Shown: positions 10,359 through 25,300 of the stretch, in pieces
Numbering within the stretch: position 1 is the stretch's first letter
How the letters are laid out: each line of letters starts with the position of its first letter
DNA from: Nautilus pompilius
Lineage: Eukaryota > Mollusca > Cephalopoda > Nautilida > Nautilidae
Length of the DNA: 64,000 bases
Direction: 5' to 3'
Assembly (NCBI GenBank): GCA_018389105.1
Contig: JACATO010000132.1
Coordinates: 2,492,501 to 2,556,500, forward strand
Notes under the pieces: generated by a model
The model's database searches: none
Told to the model about the DNA's origin: nothing
What the model saw: only the letters and a program-made list of their open reading frames with translations
Made by a program: the position numbers and the translations under genes

Positions 10359-13300
10359 CTGTAGCAAAAAAAGAAAAAAATCAGAATTATCTAAGTTGGT
10401 TTATATTAATATCTTTTCCCCAAAAATAAAACAATGTTGTAAACATCAAAACTGAATTTCTACAAAGTTCTGGTTATAATTTCTAAAATAATATCTTGAC
10501 AATATGGTATTCATTTCAAAGTCTTATGTAATCAAAGAAATTATTTGTTTTATTTTTTTCTATTGATATTTTTTGCACACACTGGTAAAATAAATGTATC
10601 AACTATTTAAAATCTATACAGGAATGCCTCGACTTTACGTAAGAAATACATTCCAAGAAAAATTTCGAGATACGGCAAAAATGTTACATAGTGCTACATA
10701 TTGGTACCTGGGTATGAGCGGGCACTACTTTGAGCAGGTGAGTAATGCTCGCTAGGGGCTGACTGTGTTAGTCGGCCAGCGTGCCTCTCCTGTGCTCTCA
10801 GCTGTGTGTTAGTATCCATCAAGTGAGTTTAGTTGGGCGTAAATCTTTTCATTTTTATGTGAATTTCTCCATTGCAAACCATGGCGCCAAAGTGTAAAAG
10901 TGATGCTAGTGCTAGTGATTATGCTTGAGAAGGTGAGCATAATAAAGAAATATAAAGATGGGTAAACTTTGTCTTCCATTGCACGTGGCCTGGGCATGGC
11001 TGTGTCGATGGTAAACACAATAGTGAGAGAAAAAGACTGTATTAAAGAACACGCGAAAGGATCACGCTGATAATGAAACAAAGGAGTGATGTGATTTCCA
11101 AGATGGAGAAATTGTTGACAGTGTGGATGGCCGTATACGTAAGTCGGGGTTTTCCTGCATATTTTTTATTGAAAAGAAATTTTAATTATCTGAGTAAATC
11201 AAAAGAAATAATTTTCACATTTGCAAAGATAATGGGAACCCTACCTTAGAAATTTCATGCACAAATATAAACATTTACAGCTAATTTAAAATATTTGTCA
11301 ACAGGCAAAAAAAATTTTTTTTAAATTATGAAATTAGAAGCCATGCTGCTATAAAAGTGCATCCAGACACAAAAAGTCAAAACTTGTTTGGCATATCTTT
11401 ACTGCAGTCCAAAATGACTGTTTATAGTATTTGATGTTGCTGATGTATGTCATGTATTTGATAGTTTTTATATACAAAGAATAACATTTTAATTTATTGT
11501 TGCTTAAAGTTCTTGGTAAAATGGAAATTTCTTTCTAAAGTTTTTGTTGTCAATGTACAACTAACACCATTAAATTTCACTAAAATTTGTATACACTCTT
11601 ATACATTTTATAGCATTCAGGAACATATGAAATTCAAATACAGTCGATGATCGGTATAAGCAGCACATTCGATATAAGCACAATGATCTATATAAGCACT
11701 TAATCGTGCAATCCCAAAAATTTCCATATATATTTTTAATAGGAATAATTTTTATAAGCATGAAATTGATATAAGCATGTGGAATGAATCCAGGAAGAAA
11801 CAGTAAAAATAAAGTTGGAAAGTCTGCGAAAAGCAGGCATGGTGTGGAATAAGCTGTAGTGGAAACCACCTATGTGGAAGATGCTGATTTGTGGAAACCA
11901 CCTATGCAAAGCACGATATCTATAGGCGACAGCATGACATGCCTATCCTTCCTTTAATTAAGCATGTTCTGCACAGAGTTTATTATGGCTTCAAAACATA
12001 AAAGTTTTACATTAGAATTAAAGCTAAGGGTTATTCAGGTGGTTCATAACAGTGAAAAAAAAAAGCTGATTTTGCACGGAAATTCAACATTGACCACATG
12101 AAGGTTAGCCAATGGTTGCGAAATGAAGAGGAGTTAAACAAACTCAGGTTGCAAAATGGAAATCTTTCTCAAAAGAGAAAGCGGGAAGGAGTGTTACCAG
12201 ATCTGGAGCAGCAGCTGTACAAATGGTTTGTTGTTCATGCGGGAGAAAAAGGCAGAGCTCTCTGGACCTCTTTTAATAGAAAAAGTTAAGTCTTTAGCTC
12301 AAGAACTCTATGGTGGTTCCAAAGATCTTCATCCAAATGCCTTTACTTCTGGCTGGCTACAAAAGTTCCAAAAGAAATTCAATATTGTCTACAAACAAGA
12401 ACATGGAGAAAACACGAATGCTGACTTATCATCTGGGGCTAATGACTGGAAGAAGACTGTTTTGCCAGAACTTCTGCAACATTATCCATGTTGACGAGAC
12501 AGGAATGGCACTGAAAAACTAACTCTGCTAGTGATTGGCAAGAGCCGAAATCCAAGGTGTTTTAAGAACAAAAAAGACAACCCTCCAGTGCAATATGAAT
12601 CAAATTCTGAAATAAATATTCATCCAGATTTTTTCTTTCAATATGAGTGAAAAAAAGATACACACATCAGATTATGTTGATTAGATAAATGTGCATGCAT
12701 AAGTGGTATTGTATTAATATAAGTGATTTCAGTCTGATTTAATTACACTAACAATAAAACCAACTAGCACAGAACTGATCTGAAATAATTAACAAAGGAG
12801 TTTTTGAAAGAAACGTGAATAAAGCATGGTAATTACACAAATCAAAAGTCCATAAAATTTCTTGTGAATTCCAGAGTAATTAAAAATGTGATTAATAAGC
12901 CTAGAAATGGTCAGCAAAGAAAGACAAGAATAATAGTAATGGAACAAACTTTTACAGAGACTGAAAAGTGCTTCCAGAGCATGCAAAAGCTATAAGTCTC
13001 AAGCAATAAGAAACTGCAAGACAGGAGAAAGTGTGAAAAAAGACTCAAAGTTGAGAGATGACATTCTATGAAGTGATAGTAGTAAAAAAAAAAAAAACTC
13101 CATTCATCAGGCAGAGTATATCTTGCATCTGAATAGAGATTAGAGTTAAACACGGTAATTAAGGAACTATTCTGGGAGAAAATTACCTTAAAGGGGGTAG
13201 AAAAAAATGTAGATCAGCAAGAAAACTCTCAAGTTGGAATTACATTTTCTAGCAGAAGAGATCACTCAAACTACATGGAGGAATTTGTCAGAGAGAGAAA

Positions 13301-16300
13301 GGATAAGATATGGAAAGTATTGCACACACTCAAGATTTATGCCTAATTGAATGGCCATGGGAATAAATTAGAGTAAACTAGAGAAATCTGCTCAGTGAGT
13401 CAGTTTAAAGTTGGTAGTCAACCTCTACTCAATATTGTACTAGTCTAGTTTCCTCCATTTAGAATATTTTAAAGCTGTTAGGTTGGCCATAGTAGACAAT
13501 GTGAAAATGTGATTATAAGAATATAAATAGCAGTATGCTGCAGGTTTAAACAAATTGTCATTTTGGTAGCAATTTTCATGATGTATTAACCAATGGATAA
13601 TTAAAATATGAAAGTGGTATGAATAGATAAAAGTATCTGTTTATTTTTCCAACACAGTTCTCTACCCATGGGCAATGATGATCAAAATATTATACATATT
13701 TATCGTATAAACTACAATGTGAAGCCCTTGGTAGTAAAAAAAAATCTTGCATATAAAGCAACACTTCAGTTTTATTATTTTTCCTATGACAACTAGTTCC
13801 TTTCCTCCTTTGTCCATGGTAGAGATGTGTGTGTTCTTGAGAACACTGCATTTGGAACTGCTATTTGCTGTTCTATATCAGCAGCTTCATCAGCTTGATG
13901 AGGAAACCACCTTCTGCACCCTTGGGGTGCTCGGTGTTGGGCGAACTGGTCCAACGGGCCAACGAAGAGCTTCCAATCAACAACTGGGCAATGGTTTTTT
14001 CGAGCTGCCGGGGCGAACTGGCTCACCTCCACGGGTCACCAACTGCTATAACTAGGGCCTTTCACTGCCGGATGACAACTCTCCACCACCACCTCCTCCT
14101 CCGAGCTGTAGATGTAGAGCGCAACCCAGGCCCTACTCCAGACTGCCGAGGCTGCAATAGACCTACAGTCCCTGGGAAGGGAATCACCTGCTCTGCATGT
14201 CGCCAGCAATTTCACGCGAAGTGCTCTGGCCTTACGAGGACAGAGATGGAGAAGAGACGAAGAGACAACTCTTACCAATGTACAGCTTGCCGCAGCGGGA
14301 CGGATGACACAGATGCCACCTGCTCCAAATGTGGGTGCCAGATACGGCGTACACGTCTCCGAGCTATGTGCATCCTGTGCAACGCACTATGTCACCTGGC
14401 CTGCACCCTACTCAACCGTAAGGAAAGAGAAGATCTGAAGAGTAAGAGATGAACCTGGACCTGCTGCAACCCAACCCCTGAAGCAGAGTCTGAACAACCA
14501 TGAGATAGCCACCTATGTCAACACTGCAAGAAGAACATCAGCTGCATTCCGACAATCTGCAACTGCTGTGAACAACACTTCCACCGAAGCTGTGCAGAGA
14601 GAATCCTTCAACGACCAACAGCCCTGGTCATGCCGCCACTGCCAAACCCCACCAACCACGCAGCCTACTGGACCAGCGATAACTTGCCTCCCCAGAGTGA
14701 CATGTAAGGTATGTAAGGAAAAAGTAAGACAAGGGGCCACCTGCCTTCACTGCGCTGACTGCAACGGCCACTTCCACCTTCGCTGCGTGACCTCCTCCAG
14801 AATGCAGATAAAAAAGCTGAAGGAAATGGAATGCTGGTCCTGCAAGGATTGTATGATGGCCAATCAACCGCCGACGACAGACATGACCAACACCAGCAAC
14901 CTGATGATGCAGGCGAAAGGTGATACCCAATCCTCATTCCGGCTGTTACAATGGAATTCCAATGGGCTGTTGAGGGTACTCCCACTGCTAGAGGACCTCC
15001 TTGAAAGGAACAATGTCGACGTCGCTTGTATACAAGAGACGAAACTAGTCCCCTCAGACCACCTTCCCGACCTGAGAGGCTACTCTACGCTCTGACGGGA
15101 CAGGAGGAATCAGGGTGAGTCGAGAGGAGGTGCCTTGTCACCTTTGTTCGGAAGCACTTTCCTTACAAACCTATCACCCACAACCCGAGCGACAAGGGTG
15201 GAATGGAGTCTCTCAGCGTCGACATCCCAATATCGACTTCACGCCTCTGAGTGACCAACCTATACCTTCCACTGGCGAGCTACAACGACTCAGTACAGGT
15301 CAGGCATGACTCAACCTTCATATTATATCAAAGTTTCAATTTCATGGATTGGTAAAGGTGATTGGAATGGTGAGTGCAAATAAAAGATCATCTCTCTCTC
15401 TCCCCCTAAAAGTGAAGCTACAAATTCTAGATTATCTGGAACAGAGGAGAAAAACTATGGCAGAAATTTACAAGGAACTCAGCCTATCCAAGAGCACTCT
15501 CTACAATGTGTAGTCCAACATGAAGAAAATCATGACAGCTACTCCTGAAGATGGTACCCCAAACCAGAGGAGGAGGATATGTGGTCCAGAACACACAGAC
15601 ATTGAAATGTTGGTTTCAAGCAGCTGGACAGAAAAGCATCATCTTGATTCAGGTGTGATCAAAAACAGAATTTTTCTGTCTCATAAATGTAGACAATTTT
15701 AGGTGTTCTAACAAATGGCTAGTGCATTTCAAACAGCAACAAAATACATGTTCCAATCTCTCATATGAAACTACAATCTTAAAGACATTTACAATGTGGA
15801 AAAATTCAGATGCCTACCAACTTGTGCCTAGCAAAACACTGGCTACTACTGTTGAGTGTGGAGCCAAAAAATAGATCAAGGAAAGAATAACACTACAAGA
15901 GAACCTCTAATCCTCAGTATTTCAAAAATGTAGAGAGGTTACTTGTCACATCAGAACCACCAAAAGGTTGGTCTGAATGGCTCAGAAATTTTGAAAAAAT
16001 GCCAGAATTAAAAGGTTCTGCTGTCCATTGATAACTGTCCAGCAATTCCAAATCTAAGCAGGTTAAAAGCTGTCAGTGTGTATTTTTTGCTACTAAACAT
16101 AATAAGTATACTGCAGTCAGTGGATTAGGGTGTGATCCAGTGTTTTGAGTTGTGGTATAGGAAGTTGCTTCTCCGAAATATGATAGACTTTATGAATAAT
16201 TTTTCATGTGGATATTCTCCAAGCCATGCACTTTACCAAGAAATCTTTTGAGCAGGTCATCACTGTATCATGAACTGTTTCAGACATGGGACCTGAAGAC

Positions 16301-19300
16301 TTGGCTGAAATGCATTTCAGAAGCAATGATAAGTGAGATGATGTTAGAAAAGGGTCATGTACCAACATGTCAAAAGATGGGCAATGACTACATCATTTAG
16401 TCTATGATAGCCATTAGTAGTGCAGCTCTGAGAAAGGAGACACTTGCACTAAAGAAGATGAATGCAGTGAACCTGTGATCCTTTCTGTAAGGAGTTTAAG
16501 ACGGCCAAAGATTTGTTTGGACTAATTAACAAAGTTGAAAATGAGTGCTTAGAGAAAAAAAAAACTGAACTAAAGCAATTCGTGCTGGATAATTTTTTTT
16601 TGCTGAAAAGTAGAAGATTAATTTTCAGATTTAAAAATATACTTATTTAAAAAGCAAAACTTATGTTGAAATACAGTAAAATAGTCATTTCTTTGATGTT
16701 TCAGTTCACTTACAAAAGCTTATAATGAACACTTGAATGAAGCAAACCTTTTTTCATCAGGGTTCATTCTAGTGAGAGTTGACAGCATATAAGAACATCA
16801 AGTTATACTTTCCATGCATATAAGCTTATTTCAGCAATCAACTTCATTATGTTTGAATATGATTCTGATTCATTGAGCACCTTTCACCCGTATATATTTT
16901 AAACATACTTTTGCTTGCATGACATCACATTTGAGCACAATTTTGAAAGTATATATTCTCAAGAAAAAAAAAAAAAAATACTGCAAAAGGCACAAGGTAT
17001 TTCAGCATAAACTAACCAAGTGCGAATTTTACTTTCCTTTTTAAATGCTTCACACTTGGTACCAAAGTAAAATATTACAACTGTCAGTCAAGGAAAATCA
17101 ATGTATAACTTCCAAGGGTCATATCTAACATTATTTAAAAACAAACTCTTCTCAACAGTTTATATTTAGAAGTTTTTTGGGAAAAATAATGTATTCTTTT
17201 ATTTCAAAATAATATTGTCTCCATTTAAAAAATGCCCTTTTGGTTAATATTGATTTTTTATACTTTAAAATTTTTCAAACTTTCCACAAAACAACAGCTT
17301 ATCCCAGTATCTTTATTTTTATGTAGACTACAAAGTCCAATGTATGATCGAAGATGGCAAGTTATAGCCATTCAGTGTTTTATTCTTTGAAAACAGTCAA
17401 ACAAGAAAAATATTTTCAAATCTATTATTAAGATTTGTAACTGCTCAAATGTAATATCCTGAATGTTTAATTCTAATTTATACTTTTCAGTCTACTTCTA
17501 TTTAAGCAACAATGAAGATTTTAAAAAAATGGCAAATTCATCTTTTTTAAAAATTATTTTTAACTTACATTATTGCAAACTTTTTCCCATGCACATACAT
17601 CATCAACAGAGGCTTTGCAGGGCAAGAAAACAAAATCTTTATCATAGGATTGCTCTAGAAGAAAATCATTGGTAAAACAGAAATAAACAGTAATATACAT
17701 ACTTTTTATATAATTATGATGACACTGAAAATGAAAGCTGAGTCATATTTAGTAATATACCCCAAACTAGGCAATGTCTGCTTGGAACATTTGCTTGTTT
17801 ATCTGTTGTTGTTGGATCTCTGTTTTTAAAATTGAACTGATGCATTTGCACTTCTAGATATAATGTGTCCTTTTATAGTGAAGGAAAATTCTGGTACCAT
17901 CTCAGTAATTCAGTCAAATCAGTGAAATAAACAGACCGAATGTATAATAAAATACTGACCCTATTGGTACTAATTAAGAAAGATAAAACAAACCAAATCT
18001 AAAGTAGGCAAACATCTGTTAAGAAAAGTACTGCACACTAAAATGAAATCAGTGTACACTTCTGTATTGTTTGGGTGACCTGATTCTGACATATATAAAT
18101 TCAGTCACAAAATTTAAAATTAAAAAAATTAAGCATTTTACTATACTTTTAACATCAAAGTACTCGAATTATTTTAGAAGGAAATGTATTAACAAAGGTT
18201 TAACACAGCTTTTTTAAATAAAGCATAACAGTAAAATATTAAACCTGACTAATTAACAAAGTTCTGTGTCATCTTAAGCACAAATTCTAATCTAGGCAAC
18301 AGTAATACAAAAAACAAATGAACTTAATGCAAGGTGTAACTTTAAAATGTTAATGAGGGTTGTCTGCGCATCACAGCTTATCATCCATTTACCCATCATG
18401 TAAACAACAAAACATAATGTTTAAATTGTTAAGACGCCAATTTCAATTTCAACAAAAGTAAAATCCCTTTGGTTTTAACACCCATGTTTAATGATCATGT
18501 AAGCAGGTAGTTGAGCACAAAATATTTTTGAGTTTAACTATATTAAATAAGAAATAGAAAATTAGCAATGCCATATTTTTACAAGGCTTCCATAGGTCAC
18601 TTTTTTTGTTTTTCTAATAGTGACTGCTGGTTAACTTGCAGACTTTTTTTCTAAGAACATTTGTTTAGTTTCTTGTTTTTTTTTGGTTAAATTTGTCTTA
18701 GATGTGTTTATTATGAGACAAAGCATAATCTTCTGATTTCTCTAATTATTCAAGTAGTAGTGTTCTTTTCTCTTCTCTTCTTCAACCCTGATTTTGGTGG
18801 GTCTCTGTTTCTCCAATGTACTGTTTCCCCCACAATCATAAGTAAATGAGCAGACTATGTTCTTAGTTAACAACAACTATTTCTTGGGAAATAACTGGTC
18901 AGATGATTGTGTATTGTGTAATTATTATAATGGGTAACTATGATGTTTAACTCTTTATGTAGACATGTAAGGCATCCTGATGTACCATCTTCTATTCTGC
19001 TCTCTTCAAACTTTTGGTTCATAGCCTTGGTAATATATTCTGCATGTACTCAGGTTTAGTTAAAAAATCCAATTTGAGTACTTAGATTTGGTTAAATCTA
19101 ATTATTTTCAAAGAAAAAAAAATTAAATTAAAAATTGAAAAATCATGTTTCAAATAATGCAGCGTATTCAGTGAAATAACTTCAGTTTCTGATTGCTAAT
19201 CACTCAGATTAGCTCTTCACGATGTTATACCATTACAGAATCCAGCTTCACTAAAAACATGCTCTTGGGGTGCCCAAAGTATTCCTTGCAATCCCATTTA

Positions 19301-22300
19301 AGAATGTTATTTTACTTTTGTATTTTTCCTGGAAAAGAAATTCTCATGACAAGTCCAATGTAGTGATTAATGGCTCATTTTTCTTGTAAAACCTTTTGGC
19401 CATACTCACATCTTGATGATGCAACACTAATTTCATGAAATAATAAAATGTTTATCCTTATCAACTTCATCTATAAAAGAAGATACGTTCCATTGTCCTT
19501 GTTGCTTTCCTACACAATGTCTAACAAATGAATTTTGAAATAAGCCTTTATTTACAACAGCTTTCAAATGTGCTTAAGCTGGAACATTCAACTTCGCTTT
19601 GTTTCATAGCCAAATTCTCAGAACAGCAATGAGGATACCCAGTCAATGAAATAAACCAGCTGACTCCAGCTTCACTGCCAAACTGTAGATTGATGGAATC
19701 AACTTAGAGAGTTGAATGGTTCTGGCCTTCAAATTTCTGGATGTACAGTTCATAGGGATATAAGATCTGATGTAAACCTTTCAATTATTTACAATGGATT
19801 GTGAACAGATCATACACTCAAAAATAAATCAATCATATAAAATTTGTAGTTCCAACTCGTGCAAATTGATGGGATGTCTTTTGCCAGCTTCAGTACCAAA
19901 ATAGTTGTTGATTGAATCTGTCAGAAGAGAATCAGATAAGGTGTAAGCATCTTCATTGCTGGATGAATGGGTCTTTAAATTGTCAGCCAAGATATGGTCA
20001 ACACAAGCAAGTCACTCATAAAGATTTTGTCATTTACTTGTAGATTCTCCTAAATTGACTGATCCCAATCAACAAATTACAAAGTATGGAAGCTCAGCCT
20101 CTTCATTAAATTATCAGCAACAACACAAGTAATCAAACTAACTAAATCTTTCATTGTTGGCGGGTATGCATCGGTGAAGATTGATGGCCACAACTCATCA
20201 CGTTTTACACAAAGGTCTATCACAGGAGCTTGATGTCTTTCTTGTTTAATATTTATATCAGTAGTATCACACCATATATAGAATAATGATATAGCTTTAT
20301 ATGTTGATGGTATTATTTGTGCCTCAGACTCAATTTGTGGAACATTATAGAAATTATGCTGTTTATAACATAACTGTGTAACATCATAAAGATGAGGCTA
20401 ATACTACTTGACTTTTCCATTCAACTAACCCAATTTGAGTACGAGAATCAATTTTGCAGCCTGAGTCAAGTCCAAGTACTTGGATTAAAAATAATCTTAG
20501 AAGTACTTGTCTCACCGATTAAGTAGTTTACCCAACAATGATTGGAGTTTAAATTCAAATAGCATTCAGTGTGTTTTTATTTTCTGTATACATTTGTAAT
20601 TAGTTAGTTGTCTTATTTAGTGATTCACATTCTCCAGATCTCTGGTGAAGTTAATGGTGGATATATTTAGTTTATATGAACTAGGAACATGTTCAAGTCA
20701 GAAAGTATGAACATCTGCACTACAAAGATGTTATCCATGTATTTTAACTATATTTTTGTTTTTCCAAATGTTGAGTATTGCCAAATGATGTTGAAACATG
20801 CAAGATATCAAGAATGAGTAGTTTGATGCAGATTGTTGTTAGCTCATTCTTGATATCTTGCATCATGTTAATGCTCAGAGCTGTTTTTTTGAAGTTGTCA
20901 ACCTACTGTTGTTGACAACAAGAAGTGCCTTATTGTCAGCAAAACTCGATTGTGTATCTGAGGGCTAGATATCAAAATTTATGATGATTTCAACAGAGTG
21001 AGCAGAAGTTTAGCGAGTCAGAATTTTCTGAAGATGTTTGGCAAGCAGGTGACAAGAGGGCCATCAATGGATCGGATCTTAAAGATTTCCAGTCATTTTA
21101 TATATATAACTTCCAAAAATTCATAATATTTGTGGTATGTCAGTTAAAGCCTTTCCACTTATTCCTGAATCTCCTCTCAATGGTGCTGGATCTTGTGAAT
21201 GTATTTTGTACTTCCCATTGTTCTTCAAACTTGTCATAGTATTTTGCTTTTGTCATTACTAGCATTACCCTTATCAGAAAAGGATTTCAATGTTAGTGTT
21301 TGTCCTTAAGTTAGTCAGTAATTTTTGTTCACCCATGATAATACTGGTGATGTTTATCTCTGGAAAATTAAGAGTTCAAGTAATCCCTTTAAAATCCAAA
21401 AGTCTTTATCAGGACTATCCTGAGGAAAGGAAGGGGAAAAAAAATTATGAACATTTTGGAGAATTTATGACAGAAAATGTGATGATGAGAGCTAAAAATA
21501 AATGTGTATATGTCAAATACCGCATCAAGTTTTTCTGTAGGAGTAATCAATAGGAATTCTTGGAATGTGGTGAATTTTCACACCTACAGGAAATGTGCAC
21601 CTTTACAAAGTAACCAGTATAAATTTTATTGAAATATCAGTACAAATCAAACAAAAAAGAAATTAATCTAAATCTTTAGAAGTTCACAACCAGCATGTCT
21701 AATGGTAAAGAGTTGCCATTTTCTAAAATTTTTTAAAGTAAATTAACTAAATTTAATGGGCCAGTAGTAGTACAAACTTCTGAAAAGAATACAATAATCA
21801 TTACAGAAATTTTGATTTTGAATACATTTAAGTCATTTAAATCTAATAAGGTTCCAGGGCCTGAATTTTTCCAAGCTTAATGAAAGAAATGGCATATTTA
21901 TTTTACAGGCTCTCTCCACATTAAACCAACCACTTATCTGGAGATTTCCTTACCAGGTGACTCATACAAGCTAAATATAAAATGAAGAGCCTGAGATATG
22001 ACTCAAATGAAATAAATGAAAATAGTTTTAATCTTGTACAAGGGCTTTGACTCTGAAAGACATACCATACAATCACTTTTAAAAGTAGTTTTTTGTACTT
22101 AAAACTCAGCTAATTCAGATGTATGCTTGAAATTTGTTTTCAAGGATGAACCTTTCTTCTGGTGTCTAAAAATGATATTTTATAAGTTACCATAGACAAG
22201 AAAATAATTGAGAAGCAAATCATGGACCCTTGAAATTCCATTGACATGGTGTTAGAGAGCCCAGTCATCAATAACTCTGGAGTAAAAGTAGTGAAGGTGT

Positions 22301-25300
22301 TCAGACTAATAGTTTTTCAGATGGGAGTGAGTCATGTGACCAGTAGAATACATCAAGTGTATAAATAATGTACATTGATTTTGTAAATATCTCAAGACAA
22401 TCGTGGCCAACACCCTTAACTTTAAATTAAACATACAATACATGCATATTTGTAAATGCCATCACAGTAATTTAGTAATATGACAATGGTGTTATTTCAT
22501 TTATCTCAATTAATTTCAAAAGTTCTTTTTTTCAAAGCTAGCTTCCATCTTCATAATAAAATTAACATCATATTCATGAGCACTGCTGACAAGGAATATG
22601 AGAACTGGATAATGACAAATAGTGTGATCAATCATCTTGTGCTGTTGGTTAAATCTCATACAATCATAAATGAAAATGTGATGGGTTCAGGAACTATGAA
22701 CAGTTCTTGATGCAGGCAGTTGCAATTCCATTAGTATGTATACTATTATTTTCTTCTGAGAGACAAAGAAAACAATGGATATACTTAATATCTGCAGTTT
22801 TCCCATGAAAAAAGGTTGAAACAGCATTAGAATTAAATTCATTTAGTCAAAGATGTTTGAGCACAATCTGCAAGCCTTTTGAACAGTACCACATTCATGT
22901 CACATGAACTTTTCCCATGGTTCACAGCAGTAAGATCCAGCCAGCCGTTACAGTAAAGTCTATTTCATGAATATGTAATGAATACCAGCACCATCATTAA
23001 AGTAATTAACACATTTTATGATAATTTGCTTTTAAAGATATTCAATCATAAACTTATTTACAATAATGGAAGTATGTTCATGATCTTCACTTATTACACA
23101 CAAAAGCAAATGCAATAGTTTCCCTGAAGCAAAATTTATTATTATTATTTAACATCCAACTTCTGTTTTGTCCTTCAGGTTCTTTAAATACTGAACCTGT
23201 GTTTTAGAAATGTAATGATTTTTTTGTCATGTTATCTGCCATATTACAAAATGTTTCAATAAAGTCACTAACTCTTTCAGAAAAATCCTGCAATTTTGCC
23301 TGACCACTGTTTATATTTCATGATGTCAGAGAGTCCGCGTTTGCAACTTCAAATAACCTATCCAGATATTCTGCAACACTACCTTGAGAACTAAATTTTC
23401 AAACCAAGTTAGGTTTGATGCTTTTCACAACATGCATAACAGATGCATTAATTGTGGCACTATTTTGGCCATAATGAACAAAACTTTGAAAATACATATG
23501 CTCATATTGCTTTTTAGATTCCAAGTAAAATTCTTTCAAATTAACAATAAGCAACCTTTTGTTTCTGATCCATCCCTCCCCAAAGGCAGATCTAAGAGAT
23601 TTTCAGGAAGTAAATGTAAAATAGAAAATACTTCAATAAAACATTGTACTGATATAATAAATTCATAGCTTGTGAAAAATGATAAACTAAATGCTTTGTT
23701 GTCTTTCACTATCTCTTCAAGGCTTTGAAATCTATTGAGTTGCACAAAGTGGAATAAAGTTTGCAATCCAAATGCTTTTTCAGCATAGTTACAAATAGCA
23801 GATGAATTGAAAAAATTGAAAATTTGTTCAGTGATTTTTACAACAATTCTCACTGACTTCTATGCATTTGAAAAGCTTAGATTCAAAGCAAAATTAACAA
23901 AGTTACAGTGTATTTAATAATGCTGAGCTGTCATAACACTACAGCAATCTGTAGCAATGCCAACATGATGTTTTGGATATAAGCTATATTTTAGTAATTG
24001 CTTAATAACAGTTTCTCTATGAATTTTTCCAGTAACTTTTGGTTCTACAATTTGAAAATTTCCATGTAGGATAATTTAATTTGTAGCAGTTAAAAAATTC
24101 AAAGTCTTCATGTAGTATCCTTATAAAAATACCAAGGACAACAGCTAAGTTTTCTTTTACATGGAAAATTGGTTTCATCAAATATGATTGCATAAAATTT
24201 GTATTATTTTACCCTGCTAATAATAGTGTCAATCATTACATCTATACATTGTATCAATTCATTTTGAGTTGTTCTACAGATAGTTGCAGCAAAACTAGAG
24301 TCTGAAAATGTTGCTCCAACGTTGTCACCAGCAGAAATATGGAAACAAAGTGTCCTAAAGCTTCCTTCATTTCTTACAAAATCATCATCTATATTGAGAA
24401 AGCATCATCATCATAATGTTCATATAAATGGAGTCTTTGTAATCCACAAAACTTTGTTTCAATGATTGGAAAAAAAAAAACGTTCACAATTCTTTCACCT
24501 GTTGTAGTTGTTTAATTGACAGTTGGATTATTTCTTTTTCTAGTGCTTCATAGATGCTTATAAAATCTTCAGCTGGTCCATCCGTGACATACTTATATGA
24601 TGTCTTTTCATGTGTGATTAGATCTCCATCTTTACCAAATAATTTAGCATATGAACATAGTGGATTTACGACCAATTTGCTAAGGAACCTACTTCCTTGT
24701 TCCTGCCATTCTCTTATCAACCATGACAGTGCAGTACCTGCAAAACAAACCTTGAACTTTTTCAGAATATATCAACCAAGAATATTTTTCAAAACATTTT
24801 CCTAAGTATTATTTTTCAATCTTACCTTTCTTGAACTGGAATGAAAAGGGATATGTATAATCATTTGGTAGATTCAAGTGACTTTTCATAAGTTGCATTT
24901 TTTTTCAAAATTGGTAAACTTCTTTCTACCTTTTAGACATTCCATAAAGAATCCAATATCCCAAGTATGCAAGCTTTCAGAACCATTTTTTTATACTTGT
25001 ACATTCACAGACAATACATTTTGTTCATTGTCATCAATGAGTGCTTCTTCTTGAATCTCTTTACGTGCATGTTTTTTCCATTATCTCCATCTTTATGACT
25101 TCCGTATTTTTTAGATTGCAAAAAAAAAAAAAATACTATTTTTTTTATTATCCTTGCTTTATGAAACTTTCTCTTTTCTCTTAAATTTCTTTTGTAGATC
25201 TGGGCATTAATTGAGACATTTCTACTTCTTACCCGAATATAGCAGGAAAAAAGATTTTAATAAAATTATAAAACCAGCATTAATTTAAAATAATTCTACA

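Larger units (their letters stand above)
13800..15305 (+). mobile_element. Non-LTR retrotransposon 5' fragment with 2A-like motif, PHD-like fingers and endonuclease start
   Basis: A GC-richer block with sharp edges against AT-rich flanks. It carries the N-terminal part of a LINE polyprotein and stops in the endonuclease domain; no reverse transcriptase follows, so the 3' part is missing. This is the reverse of the usual 5' truncation of LINEs. Next to its right edge starts a Tigger relic. It lies in the last PIGX intron, opposite in strand to the host gene. Confidence 0.7.

Noticed and set aside
13747-14055. 102-codon plus-strand ORF overlapping the LINE start
   Set aside because: It is in a different frame from the motif-bearing LINE reading and has no recognised features; it is a shadow frame.
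14628-14985. Minus-strand ORFs of about 100 codons over the LINE
   Set aside because: They are antisense to the Cys-rich fingers and have no family features.
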